A DNA stretch of 64,000 nt. It comes from Gammaproteobacteria bacterium. Its GTDB lineage: Bacteria; Pseudomonadota; Gammaproteobacteria; Xanthomonadales; SZUA-36. Where the stretch lies: positions 124,001 through 188,000 of the forward strand of contig JAJRRA010000072.1 in NCBI GenBank assembly GCA_024279945.1, written 5' to 3'. The notes under the pieces were generated by a model that was not told where the DNA came from, made no database searches, and was given only the letters and a program-made list of their open reading frames with translations. Positions 8,003 through 17,740 of the stretch are shown here, piece after piece (within the stretch, counting starts at the first letter, position 1; every line of letters starts with the position of its first letter). The position numbers and the translations under genes were made by a program.

Positions 8003-11000
8003 ATGGACGCACGGAAAATCATTCGCGAAATCAGAGGCCAACTCGATAGCATGATGGTCTCTGATGCGGCCTGGTGCCGCAAGCGCCTGTACGCGATTGA
8101 ACGACGCCGCAAAGAGCATAGACCGGTTGATCAGTTGCTGGCCCAGTTGTTACAACGGGTTGAGGACTCCCGCCAGAAAGTCCGGCAGCGGGCGGCGGCA
8201 ATAGCGACGCCTCGCTACGATGATGTGCTGCCGATTACGGCACACCGTGAAGAAATCATAGAGGCACTAAAGAAACACCCCGTCATTGTGGTGGCGGGTG
8301 AGACCGGTTCCGGTAAAACCACCCAGTTACCCAAGTTCTGCCTCGAGGCCGGCCGGGGAACACGGGGAATGATTGCCTGTACCCAGCCGAGGCGCATCGC
8401 GGCCCGCGCCATGGCCGAGCGGGTTGCCGAGGAACTGGGCGTTGAACTCGGCGGTATCGTCGGCTACCAAGTCCGCTTCCGCGACCGCAGCAGTCGGGAC
8501 GGGTACATCAAATTCATGACCGATGGCATTTTGCTGGCCGAAACCCTGAATGATCGCTTTCTGGATGCCTACGACACCATCATCGTCGATGAGGCGCACG
8601 AACGCAGCCTCAACATTGATTTTCTGCTCGGCTATCTCCAGCGCCTGTTGCCGCGCCGCCGGGATCTGCGGCTCATCATTACATCGGCAACCATTGATAC
8701 CGCAAAATTTTCAGCCCATTTCAACCAGGCGCCGGTGATCGAAGTGTCCGGGAGAAGTTATCCTGTTGAACTGATATATCACCCTTTGGCCTCGGATGAT
8801 GACAAGTCAGAGCGAACAGACCGCAGCCCAAATCGCAATGCCAACCGCAATGCCAATCGTGACCTTTACCGTGGCATTGCGGATGCCGTCAGCCGGCTTG
8901 GCCGCAAGGATCCCCGGGGGGATATTCTCGTATTCCTGTCCGGTGAACGTGAGATCCGCGAGGCCTCCGAGTACCTGGCCCGCCACAGTGTCGCTCAAAG
9001 CGAGATTCTGCCACTCTATTCCCGCCTGTCCTCGACGGAGCAGAGAAGGGTATTCCACCCCGCTAAACAGCGCCGAATTATCCTTAGCACTAATGTGGCC
9101 GAGACTTCCCTGACGGTACCCGGGATTCGTTACGTGATTGATTCCGGTCTGGTGCGGATCAGCCGTTATTCGCATCGAAGCCGGATTCAGCGACTGCCCA
9201 TTGAGGCCATTTCGCAGGCCAGCGCCGATCAGCGGGCCGGTCGTTGTGGACGCCTGGGCCCCGGCATTTGTGTCCGCCTGTACAGTGAAGAGGACCTGCT
9301 TGCGCGGCCACAATATACCGAACCCGAAATCCTGCGCACCTCGCTTGCTACCGTCATATTGCGCATGTTGACGACCGGCCTGGGAGTGGTTGAAGAATTT
9401 CCTTTTGTCGATCCGCCTGCGCCACGCATGATCAAGGAGGCCCAGCAACTGCTGTTTGAACTGGGTGCGGTAGATAAAGCACATGCACCAACCAAACTCG
9501 GACATGCGCTGGTGCGCTGGCCAATGGACGTCAGGCTGGCCCGGATGGTGGTGGAAGGTGCAAAACAGGGTTGCCTGGAAGACATGATGGTGCTGGCTGC
9601 GGCACTCAGTATCCAGGATCCACGGGAGCGCCCGTTAGATGCCCAGGCGGCGGCAGATGAAGCACATGATCGTTTCAGCGACCCCCAGTCCGATTTTTCT
9701 GCCCTGCTCAAACTATGGCGCTATCTTCGCCAACAGCGCAAAGCAGTGTCCGGTAACCAGTTTCGCAAATTATGTCGCCGGGAGTTCCTCAACTGGCAGC
9801 GGGTGCTGGAGTGGTTTGACCTGTACCAGCAACTGCGTGACCAGGCCCGCGAATCCCGTCTGCAATTGAGCGGCAGGCAGGGTCAATACGATCAGGTTCA
9901 CAAGGCCCTCCTGGCCGGCCTGCTGAGCCATGTCGGTCTGAAGCATCCGGAGGACAGGAGCTACCAGGGCACCCGTTCCAGGAGCTTTTACATCTTGCCC
10001 GGTTCGGGACTGTTTGGCCGTTCGCCCAAGTGGCTGATGGCAGCCGAGATCGTTGAAACGACAAAAACCTGGGGGCGAGTCAATGCGATGATCAGGCCGG
10101 AGTGGATCGAACAGCAGGCCGGACATCTACTCAAACGGCATTATTTTGATCCGCACTGGTCCCGCCGCCGGGGCACGGTGATGGCCTGGGAGCAGGTTTC
10201 ATTATTCGGCTTGGTGATCACCGAGAAACGCCGGGTTCACTATGCACCGTTTGCCGCGGAAGAAGCGCGCAAGATATTTATCACCGAGGCGCTGGTTCAA
10301 GGCCGCCTCGACACCCGCGCGGCGTTCATGCAGCACAACGAAACCATCCGCGCGGAGGTAGAGGAACTCGAGCATAAACGCAGAAAACGGGATGTGCTGG
10401 CAGATGAACATGCCCAGTTCGAGTTTTTCGACGCCCGTATCCCGGATTTAGTGAACAGCGCCGTGACCTTCGAAAAATGGCTGCTGGGCTTGGGGAATGA
10501 AGGTCGGGAATTGCTCTATCTGGGGCATGAGGTCTTGATGAGGGAAGATGCCGGCCTGGCCCCGCAAGAATTATTCCCGGACACACTCGATGTGAACGGA
10601 CAGCGAATTCCCCTGACGTATCATTTCGAACCGGGGCATGAAGAGGACGGGGTCACCCTGACCGTGCCGCTGGAATGGCTCAATACGCTGGATCCGGGGA
10701 AGCTGGAATGGCTGGTTCCAGGCTTGCTGCGGGATAAGCTGATTGCATTGATCAGGCAATTGCCGAAACCGCAGCGCCGTTCACTTACGCCGGTGCCTGC
10801 TTATGTCGATGCCGTGCTTGAAGCGCTGCAGGGCCGGCAGCAAAAACCCTTGCTGGAAGCGTGTGCGGCTTGCCTGAAACGAATGACCGGCATGGACATC
10901 CGTCCGCAGGATCTTGATGAAACGGCGATTGCGAATCATTTCCGCTTTCGTATTTGCGTAAGGGATCAGGATGGCGGGATCATTGCACAGGGCCGGGATC

Positions 11001-11923
11001 TGCGATCTTTGCAGGATGAACTGGGTAAAAAGGCCCAACGCCGGTTTATGGATCGCCAGGGACGGAATTTTAACCGGGATGGCGCCACATCATGGGTTTT
11101 TGGCCAACTGGAGACTGGCGTTACCACGGCCGATGGCACGCGGGCCTGGCCGGCGCTTGTCGATCAGAAAACAGCCGTGGGTCTGCGTTTGTTTGATACG
11201 CCGCAGGAGGCAGTCCGGTCGCATATTGACGGTGTTCGGCGTCTGCTGGCGCTCACGCTGGTCGATAAGCTCAATTACCTGCGTAAGCATCACGGTCTGA
11301 CGCGGGATGCATTGCTGGTCTGGAGTTCTCTGGGGAGCACTGCGGACCTGATCCATGACCTGGCCTGGAAAAGCCTGTGTGAAACAATGGGCGATGTCAG
11401 TGAAATCCGTGATGAAGCGGCTTTTGGGGCACTTTGTCAGCGACTGCGAAACGAAATAGGGCGCAGTTTCCTGCACCTTGCCAGTCTGCTGAATGAATTA
11501 CTGCCCCTTTGTGGCGCGGTGTACAGCAGGCTTTCTGGTGATATCGGATCCCGTTGGACGGATATCTGTGAAGAAATTACCAGCCAGATGGATGATTTGG
11601 TTTACCCGGGTTTCCTCATTGACCTCGATCCCGGGCGACTTTCTCATTATCCGCGCTACCTGAGGGGGATCATGGAACGGCTGGATCAACTGGTACAGAA
11701 TCCACAAAGGGACCGACAGCGAATGAGCCTGATTGAACCCTGGTGGCAGAAATATCTTGCGGCACTGGACGCGGGAGCCCCGTACGACGAGGCGCTGGAT
11801 ACCTTCCGCTGGTTACTTGAGGAGTATCGGATCTCGCTATTTGCCCAGCGTCTCGGTACCAATGGCAAAGTGTCTGAACAACGACTGGCTGTGCTGTGGA
11901 ACAAAACTACACCGGGATCGTAA
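8003..11923 (+). CDS. hrpA: ATP-dependent RNA helicase HrpA
   Basis: 1306 residues, the usual size for HrpA (DEAH-box RNA helicase linked to ribosome and mRNA quality control). Walker A AGETGSGKTT lies near residue 100, DEAH at 196-199, SAT motif in IITSATIDT, then helicase-C with STNVAETSLTVPGI and QRAGRCGR, an OB-like region and a long HrpA-specific C-terminal domain. An imperfect 12-bp tandem repeat at 8831-8864 encodes NRNANRNANRD in a hydrophilic insertion between the two RecA-like lobes. Transcription probably starts in the 91-bp gap shared with ltaE. Confidence 0.95.
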   Translation: MDARKIIREIRGQLDSMMVSDAAWCRKRLYAIERRRKEHRPVDQLLAQLLQRVEDSRQKVRQRAAAIATPRYDDVLPITAHREEIIEALKKHPVIVVAGETGSGKTTQLPKFCLEAGRGTRGMIACTQPRRIAARAMAERVAEELGVELGGIVGYQVRFRDRSSRDGYIKFMTDGILLAETLNDRFLDAYDTIIVDEAHERSLNIDFLLGYLQRLLPRRRDLRLIITSATIDTAKFSAHFNQAPVIEVSGRSYPVELIYHPLASDDDKSERTDRSPNRNANRNANRDLYRGIADAVSRLGRKDPRGDILVFLSGEREIREASEYLARHSVAQSEILPLYSRLSSTEQRRVFHPAKQRRIILSTNVAETSLTVPGIRYVIDSGLVRISRYSHRSRIQRLPIEAISQASADQRAGRCGRLGPGICVRLYSEEDLLARPQYTEPEILRTSLATVILRMLTTGLGVVEEFPFVDPPAPRMIKEAQQLLFELGAVDKAHAPTKLGHALVRWPMDVRLARMVVEGAKQGCLEDMMVLAAALSIQDPRERPLDAQAAADEAHDRFSDPQSDFSALLKLWRYLRQQRKAVSGNQFRKLCRREFLNWQRVLEWFDLYQQLRDQARESRLQLSGRQGQYDQVHKALLAGLLSHVGLKHPEDRSYQGTRSRSFYILPGSGLFGRSPKWLMAAEIVETTKTWGRVNAMIRPEWIEQQAGHLLKRHYFDPHWSRRRGTVMAWEQVSLFGLVITEKRRVHYAPFAAEEARKIFITEALVQGRLDTRAAFMQHNETIRAEVEELEHKRRKRDVLADEHAQFEFFDARIPDLVNSAVTFEKWLLGLGNEGRELLYLGHEVLMREDAGLAPQELFPDTLDVNGQRIPLTYHFEPGHEEDGVTLTVPLEWLNTLDPGKLEWLVPGLLRDKLIALIRQLPKPQRRSLTPVPAYVDAVLEALQGRQQKPLLEACAACLKRMTGMDIRPQDLDETAIANHFRFRICVRDQDGGIIAQGRDLRSLQDELGKKAQRRFMDRQGRNFNRDGATSWVFGQLETGVTTADGTRAWPALVDQKTAVGLRLFDTPQEAVRSHIDGVRRLLALTLVDKLNYLRKHHGLTRDALLVWSSLGSTADLIHDLAWKSLCETMGDVSEIRDEAAFGALCQRLRNEIGRSFLHLASLLNELLPLCGAVYSRLSGDIGSRWTDICEEITSQMDDLVYPGFLIDLDPGRLSHYPRYLRGIMERLDQLVQNPQRDRQRMSLIEPWWQKYLAALDAGAPYDEALDTFRWLLEEYRISLFAQRLGTNGKVSEQRLAVLWNKTTPGS

Positions 11924-12010
11924 TTTCCTGCATCAGGCTTGCAATTGCATACCGGCAGACTCCATTTAACAGGTGGTGCAAATTGCCCGGTACCGGCTGA
12001 AGGCAAATCG

Positions 12011-14203
12011 ATGGACAGCATGGAAACCCCACATACACCAGGTGGCAAGGAATGCGGACTGGAGCAATGGCTGGCTGCATACAGGGAATCCGTTGGACCT
12101 GTTGCGGAAGATTGCGTTGTTCTGCTGCAAAGCCTGCTGGCGCACGAGATACTGGAGCCATCTTCCTGTGATTTGCTGGTCGAATTGCTGAAAAGCCTCG
12201 AAAGTCTCTCCGCGGACCCCATTACCGTGAGCTGCGCCCTGCTGTATGTCGCGGGGGTGGCGGACAATCAACTTGACAAAATAGTGCAAGCCCGCCCGGC
12301 AAAAGTCCGCCAGCAATATGAAGAACTGCAAAAGCTCAAGCTGTATGAGTCTGACTCATCGCTCAGCATCACCCGGCGCAGCGCTGAGGGGCTCAGGCGC
12401 CTGTTGCTGGCGCTGGTGAAAGACGTTCGCGTGGTGATGATCGATCTGGCCTGGCAGTTGGTGCTGTTGCGTCACGCCGGCAAAGATCAGGAACTGGCTG
12501 GGGCGCTGGCGAGGGAGACCATGTTGATTCACGCTCCACTGGCCAATCGTCTGGGTATCTGGCAGTTGAAGTGGGAGTTGGAAGACCTGGCATTCCGTTA
12601 CCAGAAACCGGAACAGTACCGGCGCATTGCTCGCCTGGTGGCAGAGCATCGCACGGAGCGTGAACGGTTCATACAGGGGTTCATGGACAAACTTTCGACG
12701 GCCCTGGAAGAGGCAGGTATCTCGGCTGAAGTGAAAGGGCGACCGAAGCACATCTACAGCATCTGGCGGAAGATGCAACGCAAGGGGCTTGATTTTCACG
12801 AGTTGTTTGATGTCCGGGCCGTGCGGGTGCTGGTTGATGATTTGCCGGCCTGTTACAGCGCCTTGGACCTGGTACACACCTTCTGGCAGCCGATACCGGG
12901 CGAGTTCGATGACTACATCACCATGCCCAAGGGAAATAATTACCAGTCCCTGCATACGGCGGTAGCCGATCCCGAGGGAAGGGCGGTCGAAATCCAGATC
13001 CGCACTCACCAGATGCACGAGCATGCTGAACTGGGTGTCGCTGCCCACTGGCGTTACAAGGAAGGGGGCCCCACCGACCCGGCATTCGATAACAAGATCG
13101 CGGTCATGCGCCAGTTACTCGAATCCACGGATGAGGATCTCGATGACCAGAGCTTGCTCGACAGTTTCCAGTCCGCAACCACTGAAGACCGTGTTTATGT
13201 ACTCACGCCAACAGGTCAGGTTGTAGATTTGGCGGCCGGTTCAACCGTGCTGGATTTTGCCTATCACGTACACACCGAGGTTGGGCACCGTTGCCGGGGC
13301 GCCAAGGTCAACGGACGTATCGTACCTCTGACCCATGTGGTCAGCACCGGTGATCGCGTGGAAATTCTGACCGCAAAGCAGGCCAGGCCCAGTCGCGACT
13401 GGCTGAACCCGCGCCTGGGTTACATCATCGGTGCAAGAGGTCGCGCCAAGGTCAGGCAGTGGTTCAAGCGTGAGAGTCGGGATGAGAACTTGCGGGCGGG
13501 TAAAGAGGCGGTGGAAAATGAAGCCTCCCGGATTGGAATTTCCCTGACGGATTTTGATCCGGTAGTGGAACGGTTCAGCCTGAGCAGTACGGAAGATTTG
13601 TTCGTGGCAGTCGGCAATGGAGACCTGACCGTCGGCCAGGTGGTCAATGCCTTCGAGCGCCTGCGATCCGAGCAGTTTGAGCCGCAGCCTGAGGATCTGC
13701 TCACGCGTACACCCAACCGTCAGCGTAGTGAACAGCATAAAGGCGCAGATGATGTAACCATCGAGGGTGTGGGCAACCTGATGACCACGGTGGCCAGGTG
13801 CTGTCAGCCCATTCCCGGTGACGCGGTTGTGGGGTATATCACGCGGGGAAGGGGTGTGACCATTCACCGCGATGACTGCCGGCAGGTGTTGCACTGGCGA
13901 AGTGAAAACAATCCCCGCCTGTTGCAGGTCAGTTGGGGTGAAAAACCCCAGACCAACTATTCAGTCCAGATCCAGGTTCGGGCCTATGACCGTCGTGACT
14001 TGATCCGGGATATTTCCAATATCCTGGCGGCCTCGGATACGCAGGTGACGGATATCACCAGTAAGCTGGACGAAGTGATGGATGAAGTGACGATTCGTCT
14101 GTTGGTGCGGGTCAGGGATTACGAACAGTTGAGTGAACTGCTGAACCGCTTGGGCAAGGTGATCAACGTGATTGAGGCGCGCAGGTTGAAGGACGGGGGG
14201 TAG
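12011..14203 (+). CDS. relA: (p)ppGpp synthetase RelA (GTP pyrophosphokinase)
   Basis: Ribosome-associated alarmone synthetase of the stringent response. The ATG at 12011 gives 730 residues; the frame opens at 11939 but without a ribosome site. The N-terminal hydrolase-like domain lacks a histidine-aspartate HD pair (LLYVAGVADNQLDKIV in its place), which marks RelA rather than bifunctional SpoT. The synthetase domain follows with GRPKHIYSIWRKMQRKG, ELFDVRAVR, EFDDYI and VEIQIRTHQMHEHAELG, then TGS (VYVLTPTGQVVDLAAGST), a zinc-finger-like region and a C-terminal ACT domain. It converges on fadE. Confidence 0.95.
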   Translation: MDSMETPHTPGGKECGLEQWLAAYRESVGPVAEDCVVLLQSLLAHEILEPSSCDLLVELLKSLESLSADPITVSCALLYVAGVADNQLDKIVQARPAKVRQQYEELQKLKLYESDSSLSITRRSAEGLRRLLLALVKDVRVVMIDLAWQLVLLRHAGKDQELAGALARETMLIHAPLANRLGIWQLKWELEDLAFRYQKPEQYRRIARLVAEHRTERERFIQGFMDKLSTALEEAGISAEVKGRPKHIYSIWRKMQRKGLDFHELFDVRAVRVLVDDLPACYSALDLVHTFWQPIPGEFDDYITMPKGNNYQSLHTAVADPEGRAVEIQIRTHQMHEHAELGVAAHWRYKEGGPTDPAFDNKIAVMRQLLESTDEDLDDQSLLDSFQSATTEDRVYVLTPTGQVVDLAAGSTVLDFAYHVHTEVGHRCRGAKVNGRIVPLTHVVSTGDRVEILTAKQARPSRDWLNPRLGYIIGARGRAKVRQWFKRESRDENLRAGKEAVENEASRIGISLTDFDPVVERFSLSSTEDLFVAVGNGDLTVGQVVNAFERLRSEQFEPQPEDLLTRTPNRQRSEQHKGADDVTIEGVGNLMTTVARCCQPIPGDAVVGYITRGRGVTIHRDDCRQVLHWRSENNPRLLQVSWGEKPQTNYSVQIQVRAYDRRDLIRDISNILAASDTQVTDITSKLDEVMDEVTIRLLVRVRDYEQLSELLNRLGKVINVIEARRLKDGG

Positions 14204-14229
14204 TTGCCAGCTTCCGCTTCCTCACGGTC

Positions 14230-14311
14230 CACGGCACAGGCCCCAGGGGGGGTATGCCGTGCCGTGAAAGGTGAGTCCTAACTCCGAACCGGCACCCAGG
14301 GCTCCAGACTG
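14230..14311. terminator. Two hairpins between convergent relA and fadE
   Basis: The 151-bp gap 14204-14354 has no gene. CACGGCAC (14230-14237) pairs with GTGCCGTG (14259-14266), and a second short stem GGGCTCC/GGGGCCC lies at about 14299-14317. Neither is followed by a clear T-run on either strand, so bidirectional termination is plausible but not certain. Confidence 0.4.
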
Positions 14312-14354
14312 GGGCCCCGGCACTAATACAAAATTTACCTGGACAACGTTCTCG

Positions 14355-16838
14355 TCAGGCGGCGTGTTGTGTATCCAGTTGTGAGTTCTGTTTTGCTGCC
14401 GAAGCGACTTTACCGGCCTGAATTTCCTCCAGGTCAAATTCATCAACAGCAATGATTTCCATCACCAGTTCTCTCACCTGAATCAGAATGTCCGCTTCTT
14501 CCACGGTGACTACCGAGTGGGCAATAGCATCCTTTAGCTGTTCTTCCCAGGTAATTCCGCTGATCTCCCCGTTCTTAAGTGCTTTCAACAATTTACGCTC
14601 CAGTGGTTCTGCATTGATGACCTGTGGCAAAGCTTCCTCCATCAGGCCAACCGGGTGACCAGTTTTAGCCGATTTGTAGATGCCATCGGTTAACCTGTCG
14701 CGCGTGTCGGAAGGGGTCAGCAGCAACTGGGCGACCTTGTGGGTCAGGCGGTCACCCGGTGCGCGTTCCCGGCGCCCAAAGGGAAACACCACGATACTCA
14801 TGACACCGCGCAAGAAGCGATTTGGAAAGTTGTCCACGACCTTCTGCAGGGCAATCTGAATCCGGTAAATAGAATGGTGAAACGCCCAGGCCAGGATTAC
14901 CTGATCCGCCACCGGCCGACCCTGGGATTCGTAGCGCTTCAACATGGCGGAACAGATATACAGGTGGCTCAGAACATCACCCAGTCGAGCGGAGATATGT
15001 TCCTTCTGCTTCAGCTTGCCGCCCAGGATCAGCATCGAGATATCGGAGGTAAATGCCAGGGCCGCTGAGTAGCGGGAAAGCTTCTGGTAGTACTTCGCCG
15101 TTTTGCGGTCGTGCGGCACAGCGGCGAATTTTCCAAAACTCAAACCCAGCACAAGGCTTCTCACCGCGTTCCTGATGGTGAAGCCGACATGTGAAAAGAG
15201 GAGTTGGTCAAAGCGTTCGGTCCGCTGCAAGACATTTTCAATTCTTGCCGCCTCCATTTCCTTGATGACATAAGGATGGCACCGCATGGCGCCCTGGCCG
15301 AAGATCATCAGGTTGCGCGTCAGGATATTGGCACCTTCCACCGTGATCCACACCGGCATGCCCTGCCAGGCTCGTCCGAGGTAATTGCGCGGGCCCAGGA
15401 TGATCCCTTTGCCGCCATGTACGTCCATCGCGTCTGTAATCACTTTCCGACCCATCTCAGTCGCATGGTATTTGGCAATGGCTGACGGAACCGCCGGTTT
15501 TTCACCCAGGTCAACGGCGGTAGCGGTCATGCGCGACAGTGCCGAAGTGGCGTAGGTATTGGCGCCAATCCGGGCCAGTGCGGCTTCGACACCTTCGAAA
15601 CGACCAATAGGAAGGTTGAATTGCTTACGGATTCTTGCGTAGGCGCCGGTAGCCAGTGCGCCCATCTTGACCCCACCGGTGGAGCAGGACGGCAAGGAGA
15701 TGGCCCGCCCGACAGAAAGGCACTCGATCAGCATCCGCCAGCCTTGTCCGGCCATTTCCGTACCACCAATCAGGGTATCCAGCGGGACAAACACGTCCTT
15801 GCCACGCACCGGTCCGTTCTGGAAGGGCACATTTAGCGGCAGGTGACGCTTGCCGATTTCAAGGCCTTTGGTCTCTCTGGGAATCAGCGCCAGGCTGATA
15901 CCCAGTTCTTCTTTGTCGCCCATCAAACCATCGGGGTCGTATAAGTGGAAAGCGACACCGACCAGTGTGGCGCTGGGCGCAAGCGTTATGTAGCGCTTGT
16001 CGAAATTAAGCCGCATACCCAACACATCCTTACCCTTGTACTTGCCCTTGCAGACAATCCCATAATCCGGGATTGAAGTTGCATCGGAACCTGCGGTCGG
16101 TCCGGTCAGGCAGAAGCAGGGGATCTCATCGCCGCAGGCCAGTTTCGGCAGGTACTGGCTCTTTTGTTCCTCTGTTCCGTATTGCACCAGCAGTTCGCCC
16201 GGGCCAAGAGAATTGGGAACCGCAATATGTGAACCGGCAACGGAACTGATGGATGAAATTTTCTGCAGAACCGCACGGTGGGCCATGGCTGAAAAGCCCA
16301 GGCCTCCGTATTCTTTGGGGATGATCATTCCCAGGAAACGGTTGCGCTTGATGAATTCCCAGGTTTCGGGGTTCAGATCGGCATCGTTATGGGTAATTTC
16401 CCACTGATTCAGCATGTCGCACAGTTCTTCCAACGGGCCGTCGACAAAAGCCTTTTCTTCGACCGTCAATTCGAGGTAGGGCAGTTCTTTGAGCAGTTGC
16501 CAGTCGGGTTTTCCGGCGAATAACTCACCTTCCCAGCCCACGGTTCCGGCATCGAGTGCAACCTGCTCTGTTTCAGACATGGCGGGTAACATACGACGAA
16601 ACTGTTTCAGGAATGGCGCACTGATCAATTGCTGGCGCCAGGGTCTGAAATTCAGCGGAATGGCGATAATAGAGAAAATTGTGGTGAGCAATACGAGACT
16701 CAGTACCGGAACTGAACCCGTAACAGCGAATATCACGATGCCTACAGCCGTTGCGCCCGTCCACAGCAACAGGCTTGTGCCGTAAAAAGCACAGACCAGT
16801 GAAATACCCAAAAGCGTCAGTAACATTAACCCGGTCAT
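14355..16838 (-). CDS. fadE: Long-chain acyl-CoA dehydrogenase, FadE type
   Basis: 827-residue acyl-CoA dehydrogenase of the E. coli FadE class, the first step of fatty-acid beta-oxidation (FAD enzyme passing electrons to ETF). The N terminus has two hydrophobic segments (about 3-25 and 28-60), consistent with membrane association. The ACAD core includes IPKEYGGLGFSA, CFCLTGPTAGSD, MDVHGGKGIILGPRN and VEGANILTRNLMIFGQGA, followed by the long C-terminal extension of this class (DUF1974-like). AGGAG sits eight bases before the ATG. A palindrome overlaps its probable -10 box, and a TetR gene is divergent, so repression by that regulator is likely. Confidence 0.95.
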   Translation of the reverse strand: MTGLMLLTLLGISLVCAFYGTSLLLWTGATAVGIVIFAVTGSVPVLSLVLLTTIFSIIAIPLNFRPWRQQLISAPFLKQFRRMLPAMSETEQVALDAGTVGWEGELFAGKPDWQLLKELPYLELTVEEKAFVDGPLEELCDMLNQWEITHNDADLNPETWEFIKRNRFLGMIIPKEYGGLGFSAMAHRAVLQKISSISSVAGSHIAVPNSLGPGELLVQYGTEEQKSQYLPKLACGDEIPCFCLTGPTAGSDATSIPDYGIVCKGKYKGKDVLGMRLNFDKRYITLAPSATLVGVAFHLYDPDGLMGDKEELGISLALIPRETKGLEIGKRHLPLNVPFQNGPVRGKDVFVPLDTLIGGTEMAGQGWRMLIECLSVGRAISLPSCSTGGVKMGALATGAYARIRKQFNLPIGRFEGVEAALARIGANTYATSALSRMTATAVDLGEKPAVPSAIAKYHATEMGRKVITDAMDVHGGKGIILGPRNYLGRAWQGMPVWITVEGANILTRNLMIFGQGAMRCHPYVIKEMEAARIENVLQRTERFDQLLFSHVGFTIRNAVRSLVLGLSFGKFAAVPHDRKTAKYYQKLSRYSAALAFTSDISMLILGGKLKQKEHISARLGDVLSHLYICSAMLKRYESQGRPVADQVILAWAFHHSIYRIQIALQKVVDNFPNRFLRGVMSIVVFPFGRRERAPGDRLTHKVAQLLLTPSDTRDRLTDGIYKSAKTGHPVGLMEEALPQVINAEPLERKLLKALKNGEISGITWEEQLKDAIAHSVVTVEEADILIQVRELVMEIIAVDEFDLEEIQAGKVASAAKQNSQLDTQHAA

Positions 16839-16855
16839 ATCATTTCTCCTGTATT

Positions 16856-16896
16856 ACCATACGCCGGAGTATGGTTAGCCTTTTGACGCAAGTCAA
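16856..16896 (-). promoter_or_regulatory. fadE promoter with overlapping TetR-type palindrome
   Basis: On the minus strand TTGACT (16896-16891) is followed by a 17-nt spacer and CATACT (16873-16868), a good sigma-70 arrangement ending about 30 bp before the fadE start. A 20-bp near-perfect palindrome (16856-16875, outer arms ACCATA/TATGGT, 18 of 20 positions symmetric) covers the -10. A second inverted repeat TTGAC-GCAA-GTCAA (16883-16896) covers the -35. Placement in a gap shared with a divergent TetR gene makes 16856-16875 a strong operator candidate. Confidence 0.7.
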
Positions 16897-16973
16897 CACT
16901 TGTGGCGGTGACAGATATTTGACAGGAAAGGCAGGCGCCGCAACAATCAATGTTTTACGGGAATGACGGAGCA

Positions 16974-17558
16974 ATGAAACCGGCGCAAAAAAGTGCAAGG
17001 ACGACGCTGTCAGCCGCCGATTGGGAGCGTGCAGCGCTGGATCTGATTGCGGAACGGGGTGTCCAGGCAATGGCGATTGAGCCCCTGGCGCGGCGCATGG
17101 GGATTACCAAGGGCAGCTTCTACTGGCATTTTGCCAGCCGTGAGGCACTGCTGGAACAGGCTCTGCTCCGATGGGAAAAACACGATGCCCGGAACCTGAT
17201 CGCATCCCTGGGTAAGATCGACCAGCCTCGCGACCGTTTGATCTCCTTTTTTCGCCGGGTAGGCAAAGAAAAGCTTACCCATGAAGTGTACAGTGAGTTG
17301 TGCGCGGCGGCGGGTCATCCACATGTGGAGCCCGTGTTGGAGCGAGTGGCGAACAGAAGAATGGGGCACCTGTCGGCTGCATTTGAGGAAATGGGTATGA
17401 AGCCTGAACTGGCCCGGCACCAGGCGCGGCTGATCTATTCGGTTTACCTCGGGTTTTTGCAGCTCCAGAGACAGCAGCAGACACCCAGTTTGAGTAGTGA
17501 AGAATTTGAAGCCTACATCGAACACGTTATCGACACTCTGATCCCTTCTGCGGTCTGA
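16974..17558 (+). CDS. TetR-family transcriptional regulator (probable fadE regulator)
   Basis: 194-residue repressor. The helix-turn-helix lies in about the first 55 residues (AALDLIAERGVQAMAIEPL, ARRMGITKGSFYWHF, typical TetR recognition helix), with a helical ligand-binding domain after it. ATG 16974 is chosen because GACGGA precedes it; an in-frame ATG at 16950 would add eight residues. Divergent from fadE with about 110-135 bp between starts, and the gap holds a palindrome over the fadE -10. An acyl-CoA or fatty-acid ligand is inferred from context only; the protein need not be orthologous to PsrA or FadR. Confidence 0.88.
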   Translation: MKPAQKSARTTLSAADWERAALDLIAERGVQAMAIEPLARRMGITKGSFYWHFASREALLEQALLRWEKHDARNLIASLGKIDQPRDRLISFFRRVGKEKLTHEVYSELCAAAGHPHVEPVLERVANRRMGHLSAAFEEMGMKPELARHQARLIYSVYLGFLQLQRQQQTPSLSSEEFEAYIEHVIDTLIPSAV

Positions 17559-17584
17559 AATCAAAGACTGCCTGACTTCTCTTA

Positions 17585-17613
17585 TTGAAAGTCATGAGAC
17601 CAGAGTCTATTCT
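17585..17613 (+). promoter_or_regulatory. Candidate sigma-70 promoter of pckG
   Basis: TTGAAA (17585-17590), 17-nt spacer, TATTCT (17608-17613). The predicted start of transcription is near 17620, giving a leader of about 145 nt before the pckG GTG. Confidence 0.5.
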
Positions 17614-17618
17614 GCCAA

Positions 17619-17633
17619 ACGGGTCAGACCCGT
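17619..17633. promoter_or_regulatory. 15-bp perfect palindrome at the predicted pckG transcription start
   Basis: ACGGGTC-A-GACCCGT reads the same on both strands around one central base. It lies directly after the -10 of the predicted pckG promoter, the position of a repressor operator. It could also fold at the very 5' end of the leader RNA. The binding protein is unknown. Confidence 0.5.
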
Positions 17634-17725
17634 ACGCATATTGCATGAGTTTTAGGATGTCAGGTGGCCTTTCCGGAAATAAATGCAAGCGGCAGAGTAG
17701 TGCCAGTTTCGAGTTCAAAACATAC

Positions 17726-17740
17726 TGCCGGGAACCGGCA
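17726..17740 (+). other. Hairpin just upstream of the pckG ribosome-binding site
   Basis: TGCCGG-GAA-CCGGCA is a perfect 6-bp stem with a 3-nt loop, ending about ten bases before AAGAGG (17750-17755), the pckG Shine-Dalgarno. The leader also contains AGGATGT at 17654-17660, which resembles half of a CsrA site. A role in translation control is an inference. Confidence 0.4.

Noticed and set aside
12356-13048. 230-codon minus-strand frame in relA
   Set aside because: Shadow of the RelA synthetase domain.
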